This document shows positions 26,943 through 34,863 of a DNA stretch of 64,000 bases, one piece after another. The notes below the pieces were generated by a model, which saw only the letters and a list, made by a program, of their open reading frames with translations, was not told the DNA's origin and did no database searches. The position numbers and the translations under genes were made by a program. Source of the stretch: JACZXQ01 sp036986155 (GTDB taxonomy: Bacteria; Gemmatimonadota; Gemmatimonadetes; Longimicrobiales; Gaopeijiaceae); NCBI GenBank assembly GCA_036986155.1, contig BTRA01000001.1, forward strand, positions 14,775 to 78,774, written 5' to 3'. Position 1 is the first letter of the stretch. Each line of letters begins with the position of its first letter.

Positions 26943-28298
26943 ATGAGCCGACTGGGTGCGCTACTACCGCAGATCGCCACCGCCGTGCCTGGGCCACGCT
27001 CGAAGGCTCTGGCAGAGCGGTTACGCAGCGTTGAGTCACGGAACGTCACCTATCTTTCGCCCCGCTTTCCCGTGTTCTGGCAAGAGGCCGCAGGAGCGAA
27101 CGTTCGCGATGTGGACGGCAACGTCTACCTCGATTTCACGGGAGCGTTCGGCGTGTCGCTGGCGGGACATGCCCACCCGGCGATCACTGCCCGGATCCGT
27201 CGGCAGGCGGACACGCTCATCCACGGTATGGGAGACGTGCACCCTGGGGCACTCAAGGTAGATCTGCTCGAGCGGCTCGCATCTCTCTCACCGTGGGCCG
27301 ACGCCCGCGGGGTCCTCGCGTCGACCGGTTCCGAGGCCGTGGAAATCGCGCTCAAGACCGCAGAGTTGGCGACTGGCCGATCTGGCATTCTCTCGTTTCA
27401 AGGGGCCTATCACGGCCTGACGCTGGGGAGCCTGGCCGCCACCGACCGACCCGCCTTCAAGGAGCCGTTCCGCCAACGGGTCTTCGACGGGGTGGCTTTT
27501 GCCCCGTTCCCGGCCGGGAGTGGCGTGGCAGACGCCCTTGGGGTGGTCGAAGAGGCGTTGAGCGAGGGTGCGCCCGCAGGTCACCCGATCGGTGCCGTGA
27601 TCGTGGAACCGATCCAGGGGCGTGCCGGTGTCCGTATTCCCGCTGAGGGTTTCCTGGCCGGGTTGGTGGAGTTGGCGCGGCGGGCGGGCGCTGTGGTGAT
27701 CTTCGACGAGATTTTCACAGGCTTCGGGCGCGCTGGATCCATGTTCGCCTTCGAGCACGAGGGCGTCGCGCCGGATCTTCTTTGTGTTGGGAAGGCACTC
27801 GGCGGCGGTCTTCCGCTCAGTGCATGTCTAGGGCCCCAGAAGATCATGTCGGCCTGGCCGGAATCCGCCGGCGAAGCGCTGCACACAAGCACGTTTCTGG
27901 GGCACCCACTCTCGTGTGCCGCTGCGTTGGCGTTTCTGGATGTACTGGACGATGAGAATCTGGTGGAGCGCGCCGGCGCCCTGGGGGACGAAATCGCCGG
28001 CCGACTCCGGCGCCAACTGAAGGGAGTGGTCGGCGTGAGTGAGGTCAGAGCGCGAGGTCTATTCATCGGTATCGAGCTCGCCCTTCCCGGCGGGCAACCG
28101 TTGGAGGGTGGAGGAGCGGCAGTAGCCGCCGCCGCGCTCGCCGGTGGACTGCTGACGCTCCCGGCGGGCGAGGCGGGCCAGGTGGTCGAGCTAGCTCCTC
28201 CCGCTACGATGACATCCGAGCAAGTCGAGGCGGGGGTCGGTGTCCTCGTCGCGGCCATCCGCTCCGTGTTGGACGCCGCCCTCGTTGCCCCGGCATGA
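26943..28298 (+). CDS. class III PLP aminotransferase (GABA/ornithine type)
   Basis: About 451 aa. The cofactor site includes STGSEAVEIALK, the acidic FDEIFTGFGRAGSMFAFE, and the Lys (about 284) in LLCVGKALGGGLPLSA; GAYHGLTLG and HTSTFLGHPL complete the class III pattern. It transfers an amino group from an omega-amino or similar substrate, which sequence does not fix. ATG 26943 is preferred to GTG 26937. Its TGA overlaps the next ATG by ATGA, so it is coupled to the HAD phosphatase. Confidence 0.88.
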   Translation: MSRLGALLPQIATAVPGPRSKALAERLRSVESRNVTYLSPRFPVFWQEAAGANVRDVDGNVYLDFTGAFGVSLAGHAHPAITARIRRQADTLIHGMGDVHPGALKVDLLERLASLSPWADARGVLASTGSEAVEIALKTAELATGRSGILSFQGAYHGLTLGSLAATDRPAFKEPFRQRVFDGVAFAPFPAGSGVADALGVVEEALSEGAPAGHPIGAVIVEPIQGRAGVRIPAEGFLAGLVELARRAGAVVIFDEIFTGFGRAGSMFAFEHEGVAPDLLCVGKALGGGLPLSACLGPQKIMSAWPESAGEALHTSTFLGHPLSCAAALAFLDVLDDENLVERAGALGDEIAGRLRRQLKGVVGVSEVRARGLFIGIELALPGGQPLEGGGAAVAAAALAGGLLTLPAGEAGQVVELAPPATMTSEQVEAGVGVLVAAIRSVLDAALVAPA

Positions 28299-28960
28299 CG
28301 CCGCCCTCTGAGCCGTGGAGGGCCGTGCTGTTCGACCTCGACGGTACGCTGGCCGATACGACCGATCTCATCCTCACCTGCTACCGTCACACCATGGAGC
28401 GACATCGGGGCAGCCCGCTCCCCGATGACCTGTGGCTCTCCACCATGGGCCAACCCCTGCGAGTACAGATGCAGGCGTTCGCGTCATCGCCGGAGGAGCA
28501 TGCCGGCATGGTTGAAACGTATGTGCGGCATCAGGAGGCTATTCATGACCGTATGGTGCGGCCGTTCCCGGGGGTTGTCGAGCTTCTGAGTGATCTGGAG
28601 CGGGCGGGAGTGCCTTTGGCCGTGGTTACGAGCAAGGGTCGCCGCATGGCCACAAGGACGCTCGAGTGCTGCGGCCTTGTGGACTTCTTTCGTCACATCG
28701 TGGTCGGCGACGAGGTGATCCACGGTAAGCCACACCCCGAGCCCGTAAACAGGGCTCTGGAGGCCCTTGGTGTTGAGCCAGGGCCCGACGTGCTTTTCGT
28801 CGGCGACTCGTCGTGGGATGTGCTCTCGGGGAAGGCGGCTGGCGTGGGCACGGCCGCAGCGTTGTGGGGTCCGATCGATCGGGCGATTCTGGAAGAGGCG
28901 GGGCCCGACTACCTTCTCGCCGCGCCGAGCGAGGTCCTCACCAGCAGGGCGCCCGGCTGA
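28295..28960 (+). CDS. HAD-superfamily phosphatase (Gph/PpaX-like)
   Basis: A 221-aa hydrolase with motif I DLDGTLADT (nucleophile Asp14, acid Asp16), a four-helix cap, motif II Thr/Ser in VVTSKG, motif III Lys in GKPHPEP and motif IV GDSSWDV. The class matches phosphoglycolate phosphatase or pyrophosphatase PpaX; substrate is not determined. Coupled to the preceding aminotransferase; convergent with the DCoH gene three bases downstream. Confidence 0.87.
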   Translation: MTPPSEPWRAVLFDLDGTLADTTDLILTCYRHTMERHRGSPLPDDLWLSTMGQPLRVQMQAFASSPEEHAGMVETYVRHQEAIHDRMVRPFPGVVELLSDLERAGVPLAVVTSKGRRMATRTLECCGLVDFFRHIVVGDEVIHGKPHPEPVNRALEALGVEPGPDVLFVGDSSWDVLSGKAAGVGTAAALWGPIDRAILEEAGPDYLLAAPSEVLTSRAPG

Positions 28961-28963
28961 AGC

Positions 28964-29254
28964 TCAGCGGGCCGAGGTCGCGTATTCGACCCTTTCCGCG
29001 AAGTCGATGTCCTTCTGAGTGATGCCCTTGGCATCCTTGGTCGTGACCGACAGACGAACCTTGTCGTAGCGGATGTCGATGTCGGGGTAATGACTCAGGT
29101 CGTCGGCGATGCTCGCAATCCGGTTCACGAATACGATCGTGTTCCTGAAGGTCGGAAAGCTGAAATCCTTCCGTAGGTATTTCCCGTCACGCTTCCACCC
29201 CGGGCGACCGCGTAACCAGCCTCGGATGGACTCGTCGTTGAGTTTTTCCGCCAT
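28964..29254 (-). CDS. pterin-4a-carbinolamine dehydratase-like protein (DCoH)
   Basis: A 96-aa single-domain protein. The pattern FSFPTFRNTIVFVNRIASIAD, then SHYPDIDIRYDKVRLSV, then GITQKDIDFAERVE is the DCoH fold. However, the usual catalytic HHPD is HYPD here, and the following THD is TKD, so two of the three catalytic His are replaced. It may be a divergent dehydratase or a non-catalytic member. No aromatic amino acid hydroxylase lies nearby. ATG 29254 is preceded in frame by a TTG. Confidence 0.78.
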   Translation of the reverse strand: MAEKLNDESIRGWLRGRPGWKRDGKYLRKDFSFPTFRNTIVFVNRIASIADDLSHYPDIDIRYDKVRLSVTTKDAKGITQKDIDFAERVEYATSAR

Positions 29255-29418
29255 CAACCGCTCCTGTGGGCACCGTGCTCCTCCGATTCGCGCGCCGTCG
29301 CGGAGGAGTATGCAACTGCGCAGAAGGTAACCCGAAGTGGGATCGACCGTTCCAGGGCTTGAACCACCTCAACGGACTCTATATTCTTTCGTCCGCTTCC
29401 GTGGTTGGAGCAGCAGAC

Positions 29419-29491
29419 GCCCCCATCGTCTAGTGGCCCAGGATACCTGGTTCTCAGCCAGGAGACCGGGGTTCGATTCCCCGTGGGGGTA
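29419..29491 (+). tRNA. tRNA-Glu (anticodon CTC)
   Basis: A 73-base cloverleaf. The acceptor arm GCCCCCA pairs with TGGGGGT (one G-U pair at position 1), the D arm follows, and the anticodon stem CCTGG/CCAGG encloses the loop TTCTCAG, anticodon CTC at 29453-29455. The T arm is CGGGGTTCGATTCCCCG. The CCA end is not encoded. It lies 38 bases before tRNA-Val. Confidence 0.95.
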
Positions 29492-29529
29492 CTGAAGGGC
29501 CGGACTGCGTGTCCGGGTCGAATGTTTTT

Positions 29530-29602
29530 GGTCGCTTAGCTCAGTTGGTAGAGCGCTACGTTCACATCGTAGAAGTCACTGGTTCGAGTCCAGTAGCGAC
29601 CA
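29530..29602 (+). tRNA. tRNA-Val (anticodon CAC)
   Basis: A 73-base cloverleaf with acceptor GGTCGCT/AGCGACC, D arm TAGCTCAGTTGGTAGAGC, and anticodon stem CTACG/CGTAG around loop TTCACAT (anticodon CAC). The T arm is CTGGTTCGAGTCCAG. CCA not encoded beyond the discriminator A. It immediately precedes a zone of gene remnants, but no integrase or duplicated tRNA end is visible. Confidence 0.95.
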
Positions 29603-29631
29603 TGCTTTTCGGCGCCACGGTGAGATCGGGG

Positions 29632-30108
29632 CTACGGCGAGATCACCGGTGGTGTCTTTTTGTGGCGCTCGAACCAGGCCAGGATGTGCCCGACCTTCGA
29701 GAGTAGATTGCTGGGCCGGCGCGCGATCCCATGTGAAGCATCGCGAATGCGCACCATCGCCGTCGGCACCTTCTCTAGATTGAGGCCTGCGTAGAACTGC
29801 TCGGTCTCCGACATCGGGATTCTGTAGTCGGACTCACCCGTGATCAGCATCGTGGGCGTCGTGACGTTACCGACGTGGGAGAGGGGGGAGCGGTCCATGG
29901 TGAGGACGAAGCTGTACCAGTTGATGACGGGCTTCTGCACCGCGGCCGCAGTGAAACGGTCCGTCTGGCCCACGATCCAAGCGGTCAGCACTCCACCGCC
30001 GCTGCCTCCCGTGACGAAGAGGTTGTCTTCGTCGACCCCGGACATCAGGTCGTCGTAGTCCTGGCCGGGATAGTTGTGGTGGATGAGGTTGCCGAACTCC
30101 TCGCCGTA
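29632..30108 (-). pseudogene. C-terminal remnant of an S9 prolyl-oligopeptidase-like peptidase
   Basis: About 158 codons on the minus strand. Family-like sequence runs from YGEEFGN to the stop: nucleophile context VTGGSGGG (Ser), acid in GESDYRIP (Asp), base in ASHGIARRPS (His). Everything 5' of the YGEEFGN motif, several hundred residues in an S9 enzyme, is missing. Inside, NWYSFVLT runs straight into MDRSPLSHVGNV, where relatives I recall have about 25-30 more residues, suggesting an internal deletion. The frame is otherwise intact. It is head to head with another truncated gene; the breakpoint lies near 30108-30113. Confidence 0.75.
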
Positions 30109-30112
30109 ACAC

Positions 30113-30616
30113 GCCGAGTTCGCGAGGAAGCTCATCGAGAATGGGGCTCGCACGGCGGTTGGTAGTCACGGCCAGATTCAGGGTATCGGCTACCACTGGG
30201 AAATGTGGTCGATGGGCTCGGGTGGCATGTCCGCACACGATGTGCTCAGGGTCGCCACCAACTTCGGGGCGGAGGCGATCGGATTCGGCAACGACCTGGG
30301 AAGCTTGGAGCCCGGGAAGCTGGCCGACATCCTGGTGCTCGATGCCGATCCGCTTGAGGACCTGCGCAACACGATGGGCCTTCAGTTCATCATGAAGAAC
30401 GGGCGTCTGTATGACGGGAACACCATCGACGAGGTGTGGCCGCGGCAGAGGGCGCTGCCCAGTTACGTATGGCAGAACCTCGACCCGAACGGGGTGAGCG
30501 CCGGCATCCGCGGACGGGTTGACTCGGCTCGGCTGACGCATGGGGAGGGAGGGTTTCGGCCCACCCTCTCTTTCTTCGTCCTAGCTCAAGAGTGCCGAGT
30601 TACCGCTTGGTCATGA
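30113..30616 (+). pseudogene. C-terminal remnant of a TolB-linked amidohydrolase
   Basis: About 167 codons. The frame has family-like sequence from about FARKLIENGARTAVGSHG onward, through HWEMWSMGSGGMS, GFGNDLGSLEPGKLADILVL and the terminal beta-sandwich NGRLYDG. No start and no metal-binding HxH remain; an in-frame stop lies at 30107. Full-length homologues are large exported proteins with a TolB beta-propeller. An intrinsic terminator lies inside the last part of the open frame (30547-30577), so the original stop was probably lost by frameshift. Non-functional as it stands. Confidence 0.75.
30547..30577 (+). terminator. intrinsic terminator in tail of amidohydrolase remnant
   Basis: Left arm GGGAGGGT (30547-30554) pairs with ACCCTCTC (30563-30570), eight pairs with one G-T wobble, around an eight-base loop. 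It is followed by TTTCTTC. It lies within the open frame of the remnant, which argues that the natural stop codon was upstream. Confidence 0.5.
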
Positions 30617-30622
30617 GTGGCG

Positions 30623-31183
30623 TCACACGCAGCGGATCGGCCCGGTGAAGAGCTGCGTCTCGTCGGTGCACCAGAAGATGTTTACAAACAAGTTTCGGGT
30701 CGACGGATAGAAAGTGCCGAAATTCGTGGTACCCTGGGTTGAGCCGGTAAGCGTGACGAACGTGAGTTGGCTAATGGGTGTGTCGAGAGGGTCCGTGGCG
30801 CAGTTCTTTAGGCCCGGTGTCGCTGTCGACGGTTGCGTCGGCGAGCCGGAGGCCAGGCAGATAGCGAAGCTCACCGAGAGGCCGAGGCAGTTGTTGACGA
30901 CCGTAAGATGGCCGGGAGTCCGCTTGTGGTTATCCATGAATGGGTACATCGAGCCGAGAAAATTGGCGTTCGGCTTACAGGCGCGGCCGGGAGCGTTGGT
31001 GGCCTGAGGCGACTTGGCGTCGTTTGGTTGCCCGACACGCCCGCCCGCCCACGAGGCGTTGAGCCATGATGCCCGAAACGATGGAATCTCGGGCACCGTT
31101 GGAAAGGTAGGTGGCTCTGGGCAGCCGGCAACGATCAGCACGAGAAACGCGCAAACGAGAATACGGAATGGTCGTGTTGGCAT
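30623..31183 (-). CDS. lipoprotein of unknown function
   Basis: A 186-aa protein starting at ATG 31183, preceded by AAGGAGGTGA and GGGAGA ribosome-site sequences. Residues 1-20 are a lipoprotein signal with lipobox LIVAGC. The mature chain has several cysteines (in GRACKPN, VNNCLGL, AICLAS, KNCATD, FWCTDE, PIRCV), an even number that could form disulfides, suggesting a folded extracytoplasmic domain. I do not recognise it. It is divergent from the HTH-membrane regulator, with a phased repeat array between them, so it may be that regulator's target. Confidence 0.68.
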   Translation of the reverse strand: MPTRPFRILVCAFLVLIVAGCPEPPTFPTVPEIPSFRASWLNASWAGGRVGQPNDAKSPQATNAPGRACKPNANFLGSMYPFMDNHKRTPGHLTVVNNCLGLSVSFAICLASGSPTQPSTATPGLKNCATDPLDTPISQLTFVTLTGSTQGTTNFGTFYPSTRNLFVNIFWCTDETQLFTGPIRCV

Positions 31184-31267
31184 GTCTGTCTCCCTGTCAC
31201 CTCCTTGGGGCGGATGGCGGGTTTCCATAGAGCAAAAACTTTTCCTTCGGTGGACTCCCAGGCAACA

Positions 31268-31292
31268 GACAAGAGGTGACAAAAGCTGACAA
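31268..31292. promoter_or_regulatory. three GACAA repeats at exact 10-base spacing
   Basis: GACAA occurs at 31268-31272, 31278-31282 and 31288-31292, a strict 10-base period, the last two within TGACAAA. Read on the minus strand this is TTGTC repeated three times, a layout typical of operators bound cooperatively on one face of the helix by OmpR/PhoB-type proteins. It is 85 bases upstream of the lipoprotein start and 157 before the divergent regulator. Confidence 0.45.
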
Positions 31293-31448
31293 AGCTGTAG
31301 CGTTCTGCCCCCGGGGTTGGCATCGGGCATCGAGGCCGGCGACCGAGGCGGGTTAGTTGCGCCCAGCCGCGCCCCACCCCCACTCTTCACTTTTGCCAAG
31401 ACAAACCGGCGTTGGATGCACCAGGAAGCCTCGGGGAGAGAGTGGAGA

Positions 31449-32744
31449 ATGTTGAACGGGGAGAGCCGGCGCTTGAGATCCTGGAAGCAGATCGCTCGCT
31501 ACTTGGACCGGAACGTGCGGACGGTCATGAGGTGGGAGAAGACGTACGGTATGCCCGTACATCGCATCCCGGGGGAGAAAAAGGGGCGGTCGGTCTTTGG
31601 TCTCACCGGCGAGTTGGACGCCTGGATGATGGAGCGAGACCTCCCCGAGGACGACTCGGCAGCACCCGCGGTGTTTCCACACGCACGTGATCCAAGAACC
31701 CTCGCGGCGCTAGTTTTGATCTTCCTGACCGTGGTTGGGGCGACGTTCGTTGTCTCACGGAGAATTGGTGACGAAGGAGTCGCGGCCATCCCCCGACTGA
31801 AAGCGATGAAGGGTCACATCGTCGCCAGGGGGCCAGTCGACAAAGTGGCGTGGGACTACGAGCAGCCGGAGGGCCGCGATTTCACGCCGAACGGTCAAGT
31901 CCAGCAAACGCTGAGACTTCCGAATGGCGACGAACTCATCCTGTTCAGCTCGAATACGAGAGACGAGCAACGCGGTCTCTCGGATCGAGGGGAGCTCTTC
32001 GCGTTCTCTCCCACGGGAGAACTCCGATGGCGTATGATTCGAGAAGATTCCTACCGATTCGCGTCCGAGACATTCTCCCCACCCTGGGTATCAAGAAGCC
32101 TGATGGTGCACGATGTGGGAGGGCAGCCTACCATCGCATGGACTGTGCACCACTACACCTGGTGGCCATCCACCCTGTTCATCCTGAATGAAGTGGGTGG
32201 GCTCGAGGGTCGATTCGTGAACTCGGGGTGGATCAACCAGACCGCCGTGTCAAAGAGTCCGGGTGGTGATCGACTCTTGGCCGGGGGGATAAGCAACTCA
32301 CGGTCCGGCGCAATGCTCGCAGTGCTTGATGCGAAGGCTATCGACGGAAGCTCTCCCGAAGAGCCGGGATCCGAGTTCGAATGCCAGGATTGCCCCCGGG
32401 GGACCCCACTTCGCTACTTCGTGTTTCCACAAAGTCACGTGAATATCGCTAGCGGCCTGCCGTACAATGAAACCGTCGACATCCAGGCGACGAGTGCCGG
32501 CATCAGCGTCTCCGTGAGAGAGGGCCCTCCCGGCTCGGATATCGCTTGGGTCTACGACTTTTCCACCGAGTTCGAGTTTCGCCAAGTCACACCGAGCGAC
32601 AGTTACTGGCCCGCCCATCGAATACTCGAGCTCGAAGGAAAGATCGATCATTCCGCAGAGTCTTGCCCACAGCGCCTTTCCCCCTCGGTGCGCTCCTGGG
32701 TCCCCGACGGCGGATGGACCGATGTAGTCCCGTCGGCGGGGTGA
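31449..32744 (+). CDS. one-component membrane regulator: N-terminal HTH, TM, external propeller-like domain
   Basis: About 431 aa. ATG 31449 follows GGGGAGAGAGTGGAGA. Residues 8-60 form a helix-turn-helix (SWKQIARYLDRNVRTVMRW, then YGMPVHRIPGEKKG) of a kind seen in regulators of Acidobacteria and Gemmatimonadota. One membrane segment follows (TLAALVLIFLTVVGATFVV, about 85-105). The remaining 320 residues are extracytoplasmic and beta-rich, with repeated Trp/Gly-Asp stretches like a degenerate propeller. A CQDCP pair may be oxidised. I infer a ToxR-like sensor. It is divergent from the lipoprotein gene. Confidence 0.65.
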   Translation: MLNGESRRLRSWKQIARYLDRNVRTVMRWEKTYGMPVHRIPGEKKGRSVFGLTGELDAWMMERDLPEDDSAAPAVFPHARDPRTLAALVLIFLTVVGATFVVSRRIGDEGVAAIPRLKAMKGHIVARGPVDKVAWDYEQPEGRDFTPNGQVQQTLRLPNGDELILFSSNTRDEQRGLSDRGELFAFSPTGELRWRMIREDSYRFASETFSPPWVSRSLMVHDVGGQPTIAWTVHHYTWWPSTLFILNEVGGLEGRFVNSGWINQTAVSKSPGGDRLLAGGISNSRSGAMLAVLDAKAIDGSSPEEPGSEFECQDCPRGTPLRYFVFPQSHVNIASGLPYNETVDIQATSAGISVSVREGPPGSDIAWVYDFSTEFEFRQVTPSDSYWPAHRILELEGKIDHSAESCPQRLSPSVRSWVPDGGWTDVVPSAG

Positions 32745-33225
32745 GCCCTACGCCTGACGATCCCCCCCGCGGCCGGAGGTTGTCTTGCTGCCCCCAACAG
32801 GGCCCCACATCTTCGGGCCATGTCCGCAGGCAGCCCTCCCACCGATCGCGACGCGCTCCCTGGCAGCGTGGCTCCGGGAGAGGATGTCGGGAGACATGGA
32901 GGAAGTGGGACGCTGGCACGAACCCGTGCTTGCCTTCTACGGGAGGGTGCCCTCGGCGGACCTTTCCGACCACCACAACCTTTACCTCGCCGGTCTACAA
33001 TCGGCCGATTCGGCGACCGTCGCAGGTTGCCAAGACCACAAGCACCTCCTCAGCTCGCTGACCGGGCGTGGGGAAGCGGTGGTCCAACGGGAGGCGCGTG
33101 AAGGGAATAGAGGTGCTCTGCCGGTTGACCGGCGGTGCCACCCGTGAGATTCTCCCCTGGTCCGACTCCGGCGGGGGGGCTTGTTGTGGCTGCCGGTGAC
33201 GCTCTCATCGTTACAGGGAGGCTCG
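32745..33225. other. 481-base gap without a convincing gene
   Basis: Open frames here (for example 32785-33147 on the plus strand) lack a ribosome site, domain motifs and typical hydrophobic pattern. A hairpin GCCGGTTGACCGGC lies at about 33119-33132. I looked for a crcB-type fluoride riboswitch before the downstream fluoride channel and did not see its conserved elements. It may be decayed sequence belonging to the accessory region. Confidence 0.5.
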
Positions 33226-33615
33226 GTGACACTCGTCTACGTTGCTCTCGGCGGCGCCCTGGGGGCGGCCGCACGCTACGGTGTGTCTGGGTGGGTGCAG
33301 AGCCTGGCGGGCTCGGGATTCCCAGCGGGCACGATGACTGTGAACGTATTGGGGTCGTTTCTGCTCGGCGCATCGCTTCGGTATCTCGAGGCGATGCCGG
33401 TGGCTCCTGAGCTCCGTGCGCTGGTGACCATTGGTGTGCTGGGCGCGTTCACGACGTTCAGCACTTTCAGTTTCGAGGCGGTGGCCATGCTGCAAGACGG
33501 TGAGTGGGGCCGAGCCGGCTGGTACATGGCGGGGAGTATGCTTCTCGGGATCACGGCGGTCATTCTGGGGTTCTCGGCCGGATCGGCGTTGCTCGGCGTA
33601 AGGGGGCGGCCATGA
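33226..33615 (+). CDS. crcB: fluoride ion channel CrcB/Fluc
   Basis: A 129-aa four-helix membrane protein. GGALGAAARYG in helix 1, NVLGSFLLG in helix 2 (pore Asn) and GVLGAFTTFSTFSFE in helix 3, with the Phe-box and sodium-site Thr residues, are diagnostic. It forms a dual-topology dimer and exports fluoride. GTG 33226 is preceded by GGGAGG at good spacing. Its TGA overlaps the next ATG. Only one copy is present, fitting a homodimeric Fluc. Confidence 0.95.
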   Translation: MTLVYVALGGALGAAARYGVSGWVQSLAGSGFPAGTMTVNVLGSFLLGASLRYLEAMPVAPELRALVTIGVLGAFTTFSTFSFEAVAMLQDGEWGRAGWYMAGSMLLGITAVILGFSAGSALLGVRGRP

Positions 33616-33977
33616 CCGAACAGTTCAAGGGAGAGCGCACGCTGATGCGCATCTTCGTGGGGGAGAGCGACCACTGTTCGTCAGGTCCGCACAAGGGACG
33701 CCCGCTCTACGACGCGTTGCTGCTCATCCTTCGGGAACGGGGCTTCGCAGGGGCGACGGTTGTCCGGGGCATCGCCGGGTTCGGGGCCAGCGCCATGATC
33801 CATACTGGCAAGATCCTTCGGCTTTCCACGGACTTGCCCATCATCGTGGAGGTGGTGGAGGAGGAACAGCGCATTCAGGAGATCCTACCCGAACTCGAGA
33901 ACGTGATTGGCGGGGGCCTGATCACACTCGAGAAGGCCCGCGTCATTCTGTACCGGCCAGGGACCGAAGAGGCCTAG
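33612..33977 (+). CDS. DUF190-family protein, CrcB-coupled
   Basis: A 121-aa protein. The family pattern ERTLMRIFVGESD, GRPLYDALLLILRERGFAGATV, RGIAGFGAS and LPIIVEVVEEEQRIQEILPELENV is complete. DUF190 has a PII/CutA-like ferredoxin fold and often sits beside crcB, so it may regulate fluoride efflux. The ATG overlaps the crcB stop (ATGA). No known catalytic residues. Confidence 0.9.
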   Translation: MTEQFKGERTLMRIFVGESDHCSSGPHKGRPLYDALLLILRERGFAGATVVRGIAGFGASAMIHTGKILRLSTDLPIIVEVVEEEQRIQEILPELENVIGGGLITLEKARVILYRPGTEEA

Positions 33978-33993
33978 GCGGAAACTGGCCGCC
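33977..33993. terminator. short convergent hairpin after DUF190 gene
   Basis: GGCGG (33977-33981) pairs with CCGCC (33989-33993) around AAACTGG. It lies in the 33-base gap between two convergent genes. There is no T-tract, so it is only a weak bidirectional terminator candidate. Confidence 0.3.
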
Positions 33994-34010
33994 GAGGGTC
34001 GTGCAAGCGA

Positions 34011-34862
34011 TTACGTGCCCAGAAACGCCTTGATGGCGGCGGCGATTTCAACCGGTGCGTCCTCCTGGATGTAGTGCTTCGCTTCGAGGCGTACGATGCT
34101 GACCGATTCGAAGTCCTCCCTGAAGCGCTTCATGAACCCGGGCGTGAAGGCCATGTCGTTCATTCCCCACACGAGAAGGAGCGGTAGGCGGCCCAGCTCG
34201 AATGCCACGTTGGCGGCGATCTCGCGGAGCCAACGTTCCGCATTGATGATCTCCTTCGGGAACTCTGCCACACCGGCCCGACTGTCCATCGAACTGAGCG
34301 GTCCCCTGTAATGGTCCATCACCTCGGGCGCGAGCTTATGCTTCACTCCGAGGGGGATCATGCGCTCGACGAACATGTTCTTCTTGAAGATCTGGCCTTG
34401 GATGAACCCGGAGGACATGATCTTGCTGAACAGTTGCATGGGCAGGGTGATTGCCGGCCAGTACCACGTATTCCCCATGACGAGGGCCCGGAGGCGGTCA
34501 GGGTCGTCCAGTGCGACGCGCATCCCGATGGGCCCCCCCCAGTCTTGTCCCATGATCGTCAGGTCCGACAATCCCAACTCACGCACGAGTTGGCTCACGA
34601 CCTCGGCGTGCTCGGCGGCCGTGTACCTGTAGGTCGGTGGGTGGGGTGAGAGCCCGAACCCCGGGTAGTCCACGGCGATGCACCTGAAGTGCTCTCTCAG
34701 TCGGATGATGATGCCACGATAGAGAAAACTCCACGTGGGATTCCCATGGAGCATGAGGATCGGCGGCCCCGACCCCTCGTCGATGTAGTGCACCTGCCCA
34801 ACGTCGCTGGTGAACCACCGCGACTCGAAGGGGAAGAGCTCTCGATCCGGTACGAAGGTCAC
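34011..34862 (-). CDS. haloalkane dehalogenase-like alpha/beta-hydrolase
   Basis: A 283-aa enzyme. Nucleophile Asp107 with Trp108 in MGQDWGG, oxyanion/halide Asn41 in HGNPTW, acid Asp236 in VWGMNDMAF (after strand 7) and base His263 match the haloalkane dehalogenase family, with acid placement as in subfamilies I/III. It would hydrolyse C-halogen bonds to alcohol and halide in the cytoplasm. Start GTG 34862 lies two bases after the aconitase-like gene stop, suggesting co-transcription. A related non-dehalogenating hydrolase is possible. Confidence 0.78.
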   Translation of the reverse strand: MTFVPDRELFPFESRWFTSDVGQVHYIDEGSGPPILMLHGNPTWSFLYRGIIIRLREHFRCIAVDYPGFGLSPHPPTYRYTAAEHAEVVSQLVRELGLSDLTIMGQDWGGPIGMRVALDDPDRLRALVMGNTWYWPAITLPMQLFSKIMSSGFIQGQIFKKNMFVERMIPLGVKHKLAPEVMDHYRGPLSSMDSRAGVAEFPKEIINAERWLREIAANVAFELGRLPLLLVWGMNDMAFTPGFMKRFREDFESVSIVRLEAKHYIQEDAPVEIAAAIKAFLGT

Positions 34863-34863
34863 G

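Noticed and set aside
32785..33147. Possible 120-aa gene on the plus strand
   Set aside because: No ribosome site, no hydrophobic or domain pattern, and overlapping frames of equal length; it looks like non-coding GC-rich sequence.
32745..33225. Fluoride riboswitch upstream of crcB
   Set aside because: I looked for the GGCGATGG / CCGCC / CTGATG core of the crcB motif in this gap and none is in order.
29419..33225. Genomic island integrated at tRNA-Val
   Set aside because: No integrase, transposase or repeat of the tRNA 3' end is visible; only remnants and unusual genes support it.
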